A stretch of 64,000 nucleotides of DNA, taken from contig DKPJ01000001.1 in the NCBI GenBank assembly GCA_002480085.1, forward strand, positions 62,001-126,000. The letters run 5' to 3'. Numbering within the stretch: the stretch's first letter is position 1; each line of letters opens with the position of its first letter. The translations under genes and the position numbers were made by a program. This stretch comes from Enterobacteriaceae bacterium UBA7338. Its GTDB lineage: Bacteria; Pseudomonadota; Gammaproteobacteria; Enterobacterales; Enterobacteriaceae. Below the pieces are notes generated by a model. That model was given only the letters and a program-made list of their open reading frames with translations. It was not told where the DNA came from and ran no database searches. Positions 25,109 to 33,918 of this stretch are shown piece after piece.

Positions 25109-26572
25109 ATGTTCAGGACGTTGAGAAAAACGCTGGTTGCCACCCTGATTGCTACCCTGACGCTGGGCCAGGCCGCGCCGGCCTTTGCTGATTCAGCGGA
25201 TACCCTGCCGGATATGGGCACCTCGGCGGGCAGTACGCTGTCGATTGCCCAGGAGCTGCAGATGGGCGACTACTATGTTCGCCAGCTGCGGGGCAGCGCG
25301 CCGCTGATTAACGATCCCCTGTTGGTGCAGTACATTAATGGCTTAGGGATGCGCCTGGTCGCCCATGCCAACTCGGTGCGCACGCCGTTCCACTTCTACT
25401 TAATCAATAACGACGAAATTAACGCTTTCGCCTTCTTTGGCGGCAACGTGGTGCTGCACTCGGCCCTCTTCCGCTACGCCGATAACGAGAGCCAGCTCGC
25501 CTCGGTGATGGCGCACGAAATCTCCCACGTCACCCAGCGCCACCTTGCGCGGGCGATGGAGGATCAGAAAAACAGCGCGCCGCTGACCTGGGCGGGGGCG
25601 TTAGGCTCTATTCTGCTGGCGATGGCCAGCCCGCAGGCGGGGATGGCGGCGCTGACCGGTACCCTGGCCGGTACCCGTCAGGGGATGATCACCTTTACCC
25701 AGCAGAACGAGCAGGAGGCGGACCGCATCGGCATTCAGGTGCTACAGCGTTCGGGGTTCGATCCGCAGGCGATGCCGACCTTCCTCGAGAAGCTGCTGGA
25801 TCAGGCCCGCTACTCCTCACGGCCACCGGAGATCCTGCTCACCCACCCGCTGCCGGAGAGCCGTCTCTCTGACACCCGCAACCGTGCCAACCAGATGCGG
25901 CCAGTGGTGGTTCAGTCTTCGGAAGATTTTTACATGGCGAAGGTGCGTACGCTGGGGATGTATAACAGCGGGCGTAACCAGCTTACCAACGATCTGCTGG
26001 ATGCCTGGGCCAAGGGTAACGTGCGCGAACAGCGCGCCGCGCAGTATGGCCGGGCGCTGCAGGCGATGGAGGGCGCTAACTATCCCACTGCCAGCCAGGC
26101 GCTACAGCCGCTGCTGAACGCGGAGCCGGGCAACAGCTGGTATCTCGATTTAGCGACCGATATCGATCTCGGACAGAAGAAGTTTGATCAGGCGATTAAT
26201 CGGCTGAAAAATGCCCCGAGGCTGAAAACCGACCCGGTGCTGCAGCTCAACCTCGCCAACGCCTATCTGCAGAGCGGGCAGGCAAATGAGGCGGAGAAGA
26301 TCCTCAACCGCTACACCTTTAACTATAAAGATGATACCAACGGCTGGGAGCTGCTGGCTCAAACCGAGGGCACGCTTGGCAATCGCGATCAGGAGCTGGC
26401 CGCCCGCGCCGAAGGCCTCGCGCTCAACGGCCAGCTGGATCAGGCGATCTCCCTGCTGGGCAGCGCCAGCGCGCAGGTGAAGCTGGGCAGCATGCAGCAG
26501 GCGCGCTATGACGCCCGCATCGATCAGCTCCGGCAGATGCAGGAACGCTTTAAGCCCTATACCAAGATGTAA
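25109..26572 (+). CDS. bepA: Periplasmic beta-barrel assembly metalloprotease/chaperone BepA
   Basis: BepA is a periplasmic M48 zinc protease with a TPR tail. It assists LptD maturation and degrades stalled outer-membrane proteins at the BAM complex. The 487 residues start with a signal peptide ending in AAPAFA. The zinc motif is HEISH (His136, Glu137, His140), with the third ligand in the NEQEADRIGI block near residue 201. TPR repeats occupy roughly residues 310-480. E. coli bepA is induced by sigma-E; I could not identify a convincing sigma-E promoter by eye. yfgD follows after 12 bp. Confidence 0.97.
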   Translation: MFRTLRKTLVATLIATLTLGQAAPAFADSADTLPDMGTSAGSTLSIAQELQMGDYYVRQLRGSAPLINDPLLVQYINGLGMRLVAHANSVRTPFHFYLINNDEINAFAFFGGNVVLHSALFRYADNESQLASVMAHEISHVTQRHLARAMEDQKNSAPLTWAGALGSILLAMASPQAGMAALTGTLAGTRQGMITFTQQNEQEADRIGIQVLQRSGFDPQAMPTFLEKLLDQARYSSRPPEILLTHPLPESRLSDTRNRANQMRPVVVQSSEDFYMAKVRTLGMYNSGRNQLTNDLLDAWAKGNVREQRAAQYGRALQAMEGANYPTASQALQPLLNAEPGNSWYLDLATDIDLGQKKFDQAINRLKNAPRLKTDPVLQLNLANAYLQSGQANEAEKILNRYTFNYKDDTNGWELLAQTEGTLGNRDQELAARAEGLALNGQLDQAISLLGSASAQVKLGSMQQARYDARIDQLRQMQERFKPYTKM

Positions 26573-26584
26573 TCAGGAGAATGT

Positions 26585-26941
26585 ATGTCCGACGCGGTCA
26601 CTATCTACCATAATCCCCGCTGCTCGAAGAGCCGTGAGACGTTGAGCCTGCTGCAATCCCACGGCGTCGAGCCGCAGGTGGTGCTCTATCTGGAGACGCC
26701 GCCGGATGCGGCCACGCTGCGCGACCTGCTGCAGATGCTCAATTTGAGCAGCGCCCGGGATCTGATGCGGCAGAAAGAGGAGCTTTACCGCACGCTCAAC
26801 CTGGCGGACAGCGGTCTGACGGAAGAGACGCTGATTCAGGCGATGGTAGAGAACCCGAAGCTTATCGAGCGCCCTATCGTGGTGAAGCAAGGCCAGGCGC
26901 GCATTGGCCGCCCACCGGAACAGGTGCTGGAGATCCTGTAA
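26585..26941 (+). CDS. yfgD: YfgD, ArsC-family oxidoreductase
   Basis: The 118-residue protein has an arsenate-reductase-like start, YHNPRCSKSRETL, where Cys and Ser/Arg occupy active-site positions, and the RPIVV motif towards the end. This is closer to true ArsC than its paralogue yffB at 14314. E. coli YfgD has no confirmed physiological role, and no arsR or arsB gene is nearby, so a detoxification function is not supported by context. AGGAG precedes the ATG. It is probably co-transcribed with bepA. Confidence 0.93.
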   Translation: MSDAVTIYHNPRCSKSRETLSLLQSHGVEPQVVLYLETPPDAATLRDLLQMLNLSSARDLMRQKEELYRTLNLADSGLTEETLIQAMVENPKLIERPIVVKQGQARIGRPPEQVLEIL

Positions 26942-26947
26942 ACACCG

Positions 26948-26976
26948 TAGGCCGGGCAAACGCAGTGCCGCCCGGC
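26948..26976. repeat. REP-type palindromic element
   Basis: GTAGGCCGGGC at 26947-26957 and GCCCGGC at 26970-26976 form a REP hairpin in the opposite orientation to those at 16055 and 41649. It lies between the convergent ends of yfgD and hda. Confidence 0.8.
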
Positions 26977-26980
26977 AATT

Positions 26981-27682
26981 TCAGAGTTTCAGGATCTCTT
27001 TCACAAACGGGATGGTCAGCTTACGCTGGGCGGTAATCGAGGCGCGATCCAGCTGATCCAGTGTCTCAAACAGGGTACGCATTTCGCGATCCAATCTCTT
27101 CAGCAGAAAACGGCACACGTCCTCGGGCAGCTCAAAACCGCGCTGGCGCGCGCGCAGCTGCAACGCCAGCAGCTTATCCTCATCCGACAGCGGCTGCAGC
27201 CGGTAGATCTGCCCCCAGTCGAGGCGCGAGGCGAGATCCGCCAGGTGCAGGTTGAGCTGGCGCGGCGGGCGATCGCCGGTGATCAGCAGGCGCGTACGGC
27301 CCGATTCAAGAATGCGGTTGTAGAGATTGAAGATGGCCATCTCCCAGGGATCGTCCCCGGCGATGCACTCAATATTGTCGATGCAGACCAGCGACAGCTG
27401 CTCCATACCGTCCAGCACCTCCGGCACGAACCAGGTACGCTTATCGAGTGGCACATAGCCGACGGCGTCGCCGCGCGCGGAGAGTTCAGCGCAGGCGGCA
27501 TGCAGCAGATGGCTGCGCCCCGCGCCTTCCCGCGACCAGAAGTAGATGTATCCGCTATGATCCTGACGCAGCACGTTTTGTACAGCCGCCAACAGAGAGG
27601 GGTTATCACCCGGCCAGAAACTGGCAAAGGTTTCATCGTCGGGAAGATAGAGTGGCAGAGAGAGCTGCGCCGGTGCGTTCAG
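26981..27682 (-). CDS. hda: DnaA regulatory inactivator Hda
   Basis: Hda is an AAA+ protein that, with the DNA-loaded sliding clamp, stimulates ATP hydrolysis by DnaA and so prevents re-initiation of replication. The clamp-binding motif QLSLPL is at residues 6-11, the phosphate loop REGAGRSHLL follows near 50, and the DnaA-like ITGDRPPRQL block is near 140. No ATG or GTG fits the N-terminus. A CTG at 27682 preceded by GAGG (5-base gap) gives 233 residues, exactly E. coli Hda, for which initiation at CTG has been reported. An upstream ATG at 27811 would run into uraA and is rejected. Confidence 0.95.
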   Translation of the reverse strand: MNAPAQLSLPLYLPDDETFASFWPGDNPSLLAAVQNVLRQDHSGYIYFWSREGAGRSHLLHAACAELSARGDAVGYVPLDKRTWFVPEVLDGMEQLSLVCIDNIECIAGDDPWEMAIFNLYNRILESGRTRLLITGDRPPRQLNLHLADLASRLDWGQIYRLQPLSDEDKLLALQLRARQRGFELPEDVCRFLLKRLDREMRTLFETLDQLDRASITAQRKLTIPFVKEILKL

Positions 27683-27743
27683 AGATACCTCAACAGGGCT
27701 TACGTTAAACGCAGCGAGTTTAACACAAAACGATGCGCGGTTT

Positions 27744-27766
27744 GAACCGGGCGCGATGCCCGGTTC
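27744..27766 (-). terminator. Hairpin after uraA
   Basis: Perfect 9-bp stem GAACCGGGC / GCCCGGTTC with a 5-base loop, about 11 bp after the uraA stop and 62 bp before the hda start. There is no strong T tract, so uraA-to-hda read-through may be partial. Confidence 0.55.
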
Positions 27767-27776
27767 ACTTTCCGGA

Positions 27777-29066
27777 TTAGTGCTGGGTGACGTCGTCCTC
27801 TTTGGCGTCAATCACCTCTTCTTCCGGTCGCAGGACGCTGATCAGCTTGAAGATCAGCGCCAGGCCGATGCCGACGATGGTCGCCAGCGCCATGCCCTTC
27901 AGCTCCGCCGCACCGATGTGCACCTTCGCGCCGCTAACGCCGATGATCAGGATCACCGAGGTGAGGATCAGGTTCTGCGCTTTGCTGTAGTCTACCTTGG
28001 ACTCAATCAGCACGCGAATACCGGACGCGCCGATCACGCCGTAGAGCAGCAGCGATACGCCGCCCATTACCGGCACCGGAATGATCTGGATAGCCGCCGC
28101 CAGCTTGCCGACGCAGGAGAGCAGAATGGCAATGATCGCCGCCCCGCCGATCACCCAGGTGCTGTAGACGCGGGTAATCGCCATCACGCCGATGTTCTCG
28201 CCGTAGGTGGTGTTCGGCGTAGAGCCGAAGAAGCCGGAGATAATGGTGGAGAAGCCGTTGGCAAACATTGAGCGGTGCAGGCCCGGGTCGCGGATCAGGT
28301 CGCGCTTGACGATGTTGGCCGTGACCACCAGGTGGCCAACGTGCTCGGCAATCACCACCAGCGCCGCAGGAAGAATGGTGAAGATAGCGAACCACTCAAA
28401 GCGCGGGGTGTAGAAGGTGGGCAGAGCAAACCAGTGCGCCTGGGCAATCGGGGTGGTATCCACCACGCCCATGGCGAACGACAGCGCATAGCCCGCCAGC
28501 ACGCCGATCAGGATCGGGATAATGGCGAGGAAACCACGGAACAGCACCGAGCCAAACACGGTTACCGCCAGCGTCACCAGGGAGATGATCACCGTTTTGC
28601 TGTCTGCCGACTGCCCTTCTGCCGGCAGCAGGCCCGCCATGTTGGCGGCAACGCCCGCCAGCTCCAGGCCGATAACGGCCACGATGGCACCCATCGCCGC
28701 CGGGGGGAACATCACGTCCAGCCAGCCGGTGCCCGCTTTCTTAACGATAAACGACACCAGGCAGAACAGCACGCCGCACATAATAAAACCGCCGAGCGCA
28801 ACCTCATAACCAAGCGGCAGCAGGAGCAGCACCGGGGAGATAAACGCAAAGCTGGAACCCAGATAGGCTGGAATTTTACCTTTACAGATAAAGAGATAGA
28901 GCAGCGTGCCGACGCCGTTAAACAGCAGCACGGTAGCCGGGTTAATGTGAAACAGGATTGGCACCAGCACGGTTGCGCCAAACATAGCAAACAGGTGCTG
29001 CAAACTAAGCGGGATTGTCTGTAAAAGCGGCGGTCTTTCACTCACCCCGATAGCACGGCGCGTCAT
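27777..29066 (-). CDS. uraA: Uracil:H+ symporter UraA
   Basis: UraA imports uracil with protons across the inner membrane (NCS2/NAT family, 14 segments). The ATG at 29066 (MTRRAIGVSERPPLLQTIPL) gives 429 residues, matching E. coli. Family blocks seen include GSTPNTTYGENIGVMA around residue 270-290 and AEHVGHLVVT around 240, which contain the substrate-binding glutamates. The gene lies 97 bp after upp on the same strand with a hairpin between, so part of its expression depends on read-through from upp. Confidence 0.97.
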   Translation of the reverse strand: MTRRAIGVSERPPLLQTIPLSLQHLFAMFGATVLVPILFHINPATVLLFNGVGTLLYLFICKGKIPAYLGSSFAFISPVLLLLPLGYEVALGGFIMCGVLFCLVSFIVKKAGTGWLDVMFPPAAMGAIVAVIGLELAGVAANMAGLLPAEGQSADSKTVIISLVTLAVTVFGSVLFRGFLAIIPILIGVLAGYALSFAMGVVDTTPIAQAHWFALPTFYTPRFEWFAIFTILPAALVVIAEHVGHLVVTANIVKRDLIRDPGLHRSMFANGFSTIISGFFGSTPNTTYGENIGVMAITRVYSTWVIGGAAIIAILLSCVGKLAAAIQIIPVPVMGGVSLLLYGVIGASGIRVLIESKVDYSKAQNLILTSVILIIGVSGAKVHIGAAELKGMALATIVGIGLALIFKLISVLRPEEEVIDAKEDDVTQH

Positions 29067-29117
29067 AGTGTTTTCCTCTGAGTTGTGTTTTGTATAAGGC
29101 GAACTGCGTCTTTTATT

Positions 29118-29146
29118 CAAAAAAAAGCCGACTATCAAAGTCGGCT
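29118..29146 (-). terminator. Intercistronic terminator between upp and uraA
   Basis: Perfect 8-bp stem AGCCGACT / AGTCGGCT with loop ATCAA; on the minus strand it is followed by a run of T. It sits inside the upp-uraA operon, so it probably lowers uraA expression relative to upp. Confidence 0.85.
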
Positions 29147-29163
29147 CTTTTTCATTTATTCAA

Positions 29164-29790
29164 TTACTTGGTACCAAAAATCTTGTCGCCGGCATCGCCG
29201 AGGCCAGGAATAATGTACCCGTGCTCGTTAAGACCCTGATCGACCGATGCGGTATAGAGTTCGATATCCGGATGCGCCTTCTCCAGCGCGGCCACGCCTT
29301 CCGGGGCGGCAACCAGAACCAGCACCTTGATGCTGGTGCAGCCCGCTTTTTTCAGCAGGTCGATAGTAGCGATCATTGAGCCACCGGTCGCCAGCATCGG
29401 GTCAACCACCAGCGCCATACGCTCGTCGATGTTCGATACCAGCTTCTGGAAGTAAGGTACCGGCTCGAGGGTTGTTTCATCGCGGTAGACACCGACCACG
29501 CTGATGCGGGCGCTCGGAACGTGCTCCAGCACCCCTTCCATCATGCCGAGGCCAGCACGCAGGATCGGCACCACGGTAATTTTTTTACCTTTGATCTGCT
29601 CGATTTCCACCGGGCCGTTCCAGCCCTCGATGGTCACCTTCTCGGTTTCCAGATCGGCGGTCGCTTCATAGGTCAGCAGGCTGCCTACTTCAGAGGCGAG
29701 TTCACGAAAGCGTTTGGTGCTGATGTCATGCTCACGCATCAGTCCCAGCTTGTGTTTGACGAGTGGGTGTTTTACTTCCACGATCTTCAT
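29164..29790 (-). CDS. upp: Uracil phosphoribosyltransferase Upp
   Basis: Upp makes UMP from uracil and PRPP, salvaging uracil brought in by UraA. The 208 residues starting MKIVEVKHPLVKHKLGLM match E. coli Upp. The PRPP loop VDPMLATGGSMIATI is near residue 130, and the uracil-binding HGYIIPGLGDAGD block is at the C-terminus. AAGGAGAAG precedes the start. Upstream ATGs would extend through the promoter T tract and are rejected. The gene diverges from purM. Confidence 0.97.
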   Translation of the reverse strand: MKIVEVKHPLVKHKLGLMREHDISTKRFRELASEVGSLLTYEATADLETEKVTIEGWNGPVEIEQIKGKKITVVPILRAGLGMMEGVLEHVPSARISVVGVYRDETTLEPVPYFQKLVSNIDERMALVVDPMLATGGSMIATIDLLKKAGCTSIKVLVLVAAPEGVAALEKAHPDIELYTASVDQGLNEHGYIIPGLGDAGDKIFGTK

Positions 29791-29822
29791 ACTCTTCTCC
29801 TTCCCCAGACAGTTGGCAGCCA

Positions 29823-29844
29823 CAAAAAAAATCGCCGGATTATA
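29823..29844 (-). promoter_or_regulatory. upp promoter with UTP-sensitive start region
   Basis: Read on the minus strand, TATAAT (29839-29844) is followed five bases later by GATTTTTTTTG (29833 down to 29823). This arrangement is the one studied in E. coli upp, where high UTP favours slippage on the T tract and non-productive transcripts. The match in layout supports the same pyrimidine control here; this is inferred from sequence only. Confidence 0.75.
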
Positions 29845-29945
29845 CCGCTTTTTTTCCGTTGCGCTATAGGTAGAGCGTTGATCCCGATCAATCAGACTGA
29901 AAATCAGTATATCGCAACGTTCACTGAGAGCCATGAATAATGGAC

Positions 29946-29961
29946 TCGCAAACGTTTGCCT
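29946..29961. promoter_or_regulatory. PurR operator of purMN
   Basis: TCGCAAACGTTTGCCT matches the PurR consensus at 14 of 16 positions, with a perfect 12-bp core palindrome, and lies about 55 bp before the purM GTG. Confidence 0.8.
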
Positions 29962-30016
29962 TGGCTGTTAGAATTGCGCCGAATTTTATTTCTATCGCCA
30001 TGTGGGGATCCAAGCA

Positions 30017-31054
30017 GTGACCGATAAAACCTCTCTCAGCTACAAAGATGCCGGTGTTGATATTGACGCAGGTAATGCACTGGTTGACCGAATCAAAGGC
30101 GTAGTGAAGAAAACCCGCCGCCCGGAAGTGATGGGCGGACTGGGTGGCTTCGGTGCGCTGTGCGCACTGCCGCAAAAATATCGTGAGCCGGTGCTGGTTT
30201 CCGGTACTGACGGCGTGGGCACCAAGCTGCGCCTGGCGATGGACCTTAAGCGTCATGACACCATCGGCATCGACCTGGTGGCCATGTGCGTGAACGACCT
30301 GGTGGTCCAGGGCGCTGAGCCGCTCTTCTTCCTCGACTACTACGCCACCGGCAAGCTGGACGTCGATACCGCGGCCAGCGTCATCAACGGCATCGCGGAA
30401 GGCTGCCTGCAGTCCGGCTGTGCGCTGGTGGGCGGCGAGACCGCTGAGATGCCGGGCATGTACCATGGCGAAGATTATGACGTGGCGGGCTTCTGCGTCG
30501 GCGTGGTTGAGAAATCGGAAATCATCGACGGCTCTAAGGTCGCCGACGGCGACGTGCTGATCGCCCTCGGCTCCAGCGGCCCGCACTCGAACGGCTACTC
30601 GCTGGTGCGCAAAATCGTTGAGGTGAGCGGCTGCGATCCAGAAACCACCCAGCTCGACGGTAAATCACTGGCGGATCACCTCCTGGCCCCGACCCGCATC
30701 TACGTGAAAAACATTCTTGAGCTGATTGCCAGCGTTGAGGTGCACGCCATCGCCCACCTCACCGGCGGCGGCTTCTGGGAGAACATTCCGCGCGTGCTGC
30801 CGGACAACACCCAGGCCGTGATCGACGAGTCCAGCTGGCAGTGGCCTTCCGTCTTCAACTGGCTACAGCAGGCGGGCAACGTCAGCCAGCATGAGATGTA
30901 CCGCACCTTTAACTGCGGCGTCGGCATGGTTATCGCGCTCTCTGCCCAGGATGCAGATAAAGCGATCGCGCTGATGAACGCGAAAGGTGAAAAGGCATGG
31001 AAAATCGGTATGATTAAAGCCTCTGATTCCAGCGAGCGCGTGGTCATCGAATGA
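30017..31054 (+). CDS. purM: Phosphoribosylformylglycinamidine cyclo-ligase PurM
   Basis: PurM (AIR synthetase) closes FGAM to 5-aminoimidazole ribonucleotide with ATP. The start is taken as GTG at 30017 (GTG ACC GAT AAA ACC) with GGGGA seven bases upstream. This gives 345 residues, the E. coli length; a start at 30002 would add five unmatched residues. The ATP-binding blocks GVGTKLRLA and VGGETAEMPGMY are visible, and ALGSSGPHSNGYSLVR is in the second domain. The stop overlaps the purN start by 4 bases (ATGA). Confidence 0.97.
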   Translation: MTDKTSLSYKDAGVDIDAGNALVDRIKGVVKKTRRPEVMGGLGGFGALCALPQKYREPVLVSGTDGVGTKLRLAMDLKRHDTIGIDLVAMCVNDLVVQGAEPLFFLDYYATGKLDVDTAASVINGIAEGCLQSGCALVGGETAEMPGMYHGEDYDVAGFCVGVVEKSEIIDGSKVADGDVLIALGSSGPHSNGYSLVRKIVEVSGCDPETTQLDGKSLADHLLAPTRIYVKNILELIASVEVHAIAHLTGGGFWENIPRVLPDNTQAVIDESSWQWPSVFNWLQQAGNVSQHEMYRTFNCGVGMVIALSAQDADKAIALMNAKGEKAWKIGMIKASDSSERVVIE

Positions 31055-31689
31055 AAAACATAGTGGTGCTCATTTCCGGTAACGGAAGCAATTTGCAGGC
31101 AATTATCGACGCCTGCACGCAGAAGAGAATTAACGCCACTATCCGTGCGGTATTCAGTAACAAGGCCGACGCGTTCGGCCTGCAACGCGCGCGTGAGGCC
31201 GAGATTGCGGCCCACGCCATCACGGCTGACCAGTTTGCCAGCCGTGAAGCTTTTGACCGTGAGCTGATGATGGAGATCGACGCCTACGCCCCGGATCTGG
31301 TGGTGCTGGCGGGCTATATGCGCATTCTCAGCCCCGAGTTTGTCGCCCACTATCAGGGCCGCCTGCTGAATATCCACCCCTCCCTGCTGCCGAAATACCC
31401 AGGCCTGCATACCCACCGTCAGGCGCTGGCCAACGGCGACGAAGAGCACGGCACCTCTGTGCATTTCGTTACCGACGAGCTGGACGGCGGACCGGTGATC
31501 CTGCAAGCCAAAGTCCCGGTCTTCCCCGGCGACAGTGAAGAGGACGTGACCGATCGCGTCCAGACCCAGGAGCATGCGATCTACCCCCTGGTAGTCAGCT
31601 GGTTTATTGATGGCCGCCTGGCGATGCGCGACGGTGCTGCATGGCTCGATGGCGTCCAGCTCCCCCCGCAAGGACACGCCGCCGAGTAG
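31051..31689 (+). CDS. purN: Phosphoribosylglycinamide formyltransferase PurN
   Basis: PurN transfers a formyl group from 10-formyl-tetrahydrofolate to GAR in purine synthesis. The 212 residues match E. coli. The GAR loop ISGNGSNLQAI is at residues 7-17, and the catalytic Asn-His pair lies in LLNIHPSLLPKYPG near 106-108, with Asp in TDELDGGPVI near 144. Translation is coupled to purM by the ATGA overlap. A GC hairpin follows the stop. Confidence 0.97.
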   Translation: MKNIVVLISGNGSNLQAIIDACTQKRINATIRAVFSNKADAFGLQRAREAEIAAHAITADQFASREAFDRELMMEIDAYAPDLVVLAGYMRILSPEFVAHYQGRLLNIHPSLLPKYPGLHTHRQALANGDEEHGTSVHFVTDELDGGPVILQAKVPVFPGDSEEDVTDRVQTQEHAIYPLVVSWFIDGRLAMRDGAAWLDGVQLPPQGHAAE

Positions 31690-31696
31690 TCTCTCT

Positions 31697-31726
31697 ATTG
31701 CCGGACAGCCTGCACCGTCCGGCAAT
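31697..31726 (+). terminator. GC hairpin after purN
   Basis: Perfect 10-bp stem ATTGCCGGAC / GTCCGGCAAT with a 10-base loop, 8 bp after the purN stop. It has REP-like GC content but no T tract and no CTAC tail, so it may act as terminator or mRNA stabiliser. Confidence 0.6.
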
Positions 31727-31747
31727 AAATGCTGCATTATCAGATTA

Positions 31748-31767
31748 CTGTCATACTTATCTGTCAC
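31748..31767 (+). promoter_or_regulatory. Possible Pho-box-like direct repeat upstream of ppk
   Basis: CTGTCAT (31748-31754) and CTGTCAC (31761-31767) are both good matches to the 7-bp PhoB half-site. They are 13 bp apart instead of the usual 11, which weakens the call. E. coli ppk-ppx is reported to be under PhoB control, so the location is sensible. Confidence 0.35.
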
Positions 31768-31854
31768 AATTGGACAAGCTGTGGTAATTCTCACCATAAT
31801 AAAGGCTGAGATGGATTTGCCACGTCCCGAGATTGAACCGGAGTGTGAGTTGTA

Positions 31855-33915
31855 ATGGGTCAGGAAAAGCTATACATCGAAAAAGAATTAAGCTGGTTAG
31901 CGTTCAATGAACGCGTGCTTCAGGAAGCCGCCGACAAGAGCAACCCTCTTATTGAGCGAATGCGTTTCCTGGGCATCTACTCCAACAACCTTGATGAGTT
32001 CTACAAGGTGCGCTTTGCTGAGCTAAAGCGCCGGATCATCATCAGCGAAGAGCAAGGCTCGAACGCCCACTCCCGACACCTGCTCGGTAAGATCCAGACC
32101 CGCGTACTGAAAGCCGACCAGGAGTTCAACGGTCTCTATAACGACCTGCTGCTGGAGATGGCCCGCAATCAGATCTTCTTGATCAACGAACGCCAGCTCT
32201 CCGAGAACCAGCAAACCTGGCTGCGCCACTACTTTAAACACTATCTGCGCCAGCACATCACGCCGATCCTCATCAACCGCGAAACCGACCTGGTGCAGTT
32301 CCTGAAGGATGACTACACCTATCTGGCGGTGGAGATCATTCGCGGAGAGACCATTCGCTACGCGCTGCTGGAGATCCCGTCGGATAAGGTGCCGCGCTTC
32401 GTCAACCTGCCGCCGGAGACGCCGCGCCGCCGTAAGCCGATGATCCTGCTGGATAACATTCTGCGCTACTGCCTGGATGATATCTTCTACGGCTTCTTTG
32501 ACTACGACGCGCTGAATGCCTACTCGATGAAGATGACCCGTGACGCCGAGTACGACCTGGTGCACGAGATGGAGTCGAGCCTGATGGAGCTGATGTCGTC
32601 CAGCCTCAAGCAGCGCCTTACCGCTGAGCCGGTGCGCTTTGTCTACCAGCGCGATATGCCGGACGCGATGGTTGAGATGCTGCGCGAGAAGCTGACTATT
32701 TCGCGCTATGACTCTATCGTCCCGGGCGGCCGCTACCACAACTTCAAAGACTTCATCAACTTCCCGAACGTGGGCAAAGCCAACCTGGTGAACAAGCCGC
32801 TGCCGCGCCTGCGCCATGTCTGGTTCGATAACTTCCGCAACGGCTTCGACGCCATTCGCGAGCGGGACGTGCTGCTCTACTATCCGTACCACACCTTTGA
32901 GCACGTGCTGGAGCTGCTGCGCCAGGCTTCGTTCGACCCTAACGTGCTGGCGATCAAGATCAACATCTACCGCGTGGCGAAAGATTCGCGCATCATCGAC
33001 GCGATGATCCACGCCGCGCACAACGGCAAGAAAGTAACCGTGGTGGTAGAGCTGCAGGCGCGCTTCGATGAAGAGGCCAACATCCACTGGGCGAAACGCC
33101 TGACGGAGGCCGGGGCGCATGTGATCTTCTCCGCGCCGGGGCTGAAAATTCACGCCAAGCTGTTCCTTATCTCGCGTAAAGAGAACGATGAGGTAGTGCG
33201 CTACGCCCACATCGGTACCGGTAACTTTAACGAGAAAACCGCCCGGCTCTATACCGACTACTCCCTGCTCACCGCCGACGCTCGCATCACTAACGAGGTA
33301 CGCCGGGTGTTTAACTTTATCGAGAACCCCTACCGCCCGGTACACTTCGAGTACCTGCTGGTGTCGCCACAAAACTCGCGCCGCCTGCTGTATGACATGA
33401 TCGACCGTGAAATTGCCAATGCGCAAAACGGTCAGCCGTCGGGGATCACGCTGAAGCTCAACAACCTGGTGGATAAAGGCCTGGTGGACCGGCTCTATGC
33501 CGCATCCGGCTCCGGCGTGCCGGTTAACCTGCTGATACGCGGCATGTGTTCGCTGATCCCGGAGCTGGAAGGTTTGAGCGACAACATCCGGGTGATCAGC
33601 ATCGTGGACCGCTATCTGGAGCACGATCGCATCTATATTTTCGAAAATGGCGGCGATAAACAGGTTTACCTCTCGTCTGCCGACTGGATGACGCGTAATA
33701 TTGATTACCGTATTGAGGTTGCGGCCCCGTTGCTCGATCCGCGCCTTAAGCAACGCGTGCTGGATATCATTGAGATCCTGCTCAGCGACACCGTGAAAGC
33801 ACGGTATATCGACAAGGAATTGAGTAATCGCTATGTGCAACGGGGCAACCGCCGCAAGGTTCGCGCGCAGTTGGCGATTTACGACTATATCAAATCACTC
33901 GAACAACCAGACTAA
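31855..33915 (+). CDS. ppk: Polyphosphate kinase Ppk1
   Basis: Ppk reversibly polymerises the terminal phosphate of ATP into long polyphosphate, at the membrane periphery. The 686 residues start MGQEKLYIEKELSWLAFNERVL. The phosphorylated histidine lies in LKIHAKLFLIS near residue 433, and the second histidine in YLEHDRIYIFENGG near 590. Compared with remembered E. coli Ppk (688 residues), the segment HVWFDNFRNGFDA appears to lack two residues in a surface loop. ppx begins 3 bp after the stop, so the two are an operon. Confidence 0.97.
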   Translation: MGQEKLYIEKELSWLAFNERVLQEAADKSNPLIERMRFLGIYSNNLDEFYKVRFAELKRRIIISEEQGSNAHSRHLLGKIQTRVLKADQEFNGLYNDLLLEMARNQIFLINERQLSENQQTWLRHYFKHYLRQHITPILINRETDLVQFLKDDYTYLAVEIIRGETIRYALLEIPSDKVPRFVNLPPETPRRRKPMILLDNILRYCLDDIFYGFFDYDALNAYSMKMTRDAEYDLVHEMESSLMELMSSSLKQRLTAEPVRFVYQRDMPDAMVEMLREKLTISRYDSIVPGGRYHNFKDFINFPNVGKANLVNKPLPRLRHVWFDNFRNGFDAIRERDVLLYYPYHTFEHVLELLRQASFDPNVLAIKINIYRVAKDSRIIDAMIHAAHNGKKVTVVVELQARFDEEANIHWAKRLTEAGAHVIFSAPGLKIHAKLFLISRKENDEVVRYAHIGTGNFNEKTARLYTDYSLLTADARITNEVRRVFNFIENPYRPVHFEYLLVSPQNSRRLLYDMIDREIANAQNGQPSGITLKLNNLVDKGLVDRLYAASGSGVPVNLLIRGMCSLIPELEGLSDNIRVISIVDRYLEHDRIYIFENGGDKQVYLSSADWMTRNIDYRIEVAAPLLDPRLKQRVLDIIEILLSDTVKARYIDKELSNRYVQRGNRRKVRAQLAIYDYIKSLEQPD

Positions 33916-33918
33916 TCT

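Noticed and set aside
26585..26941. Arsenic resistance function for yfgD and yffB
   Set aside because: No arsR, arsB or acr3 nearby, and yffB lacks the arsenate reductase active-site loop.
27683..27811. Extended hda start at an upstream ATG
   Set aside because: It would overlap the end of uraA and add 43 residues not found in Hda.
32023..33840. Open frame of 605 codons opposite ppk
   Set aside because: Shadow of ppk codon bias; no domain or ribosome site recognised.
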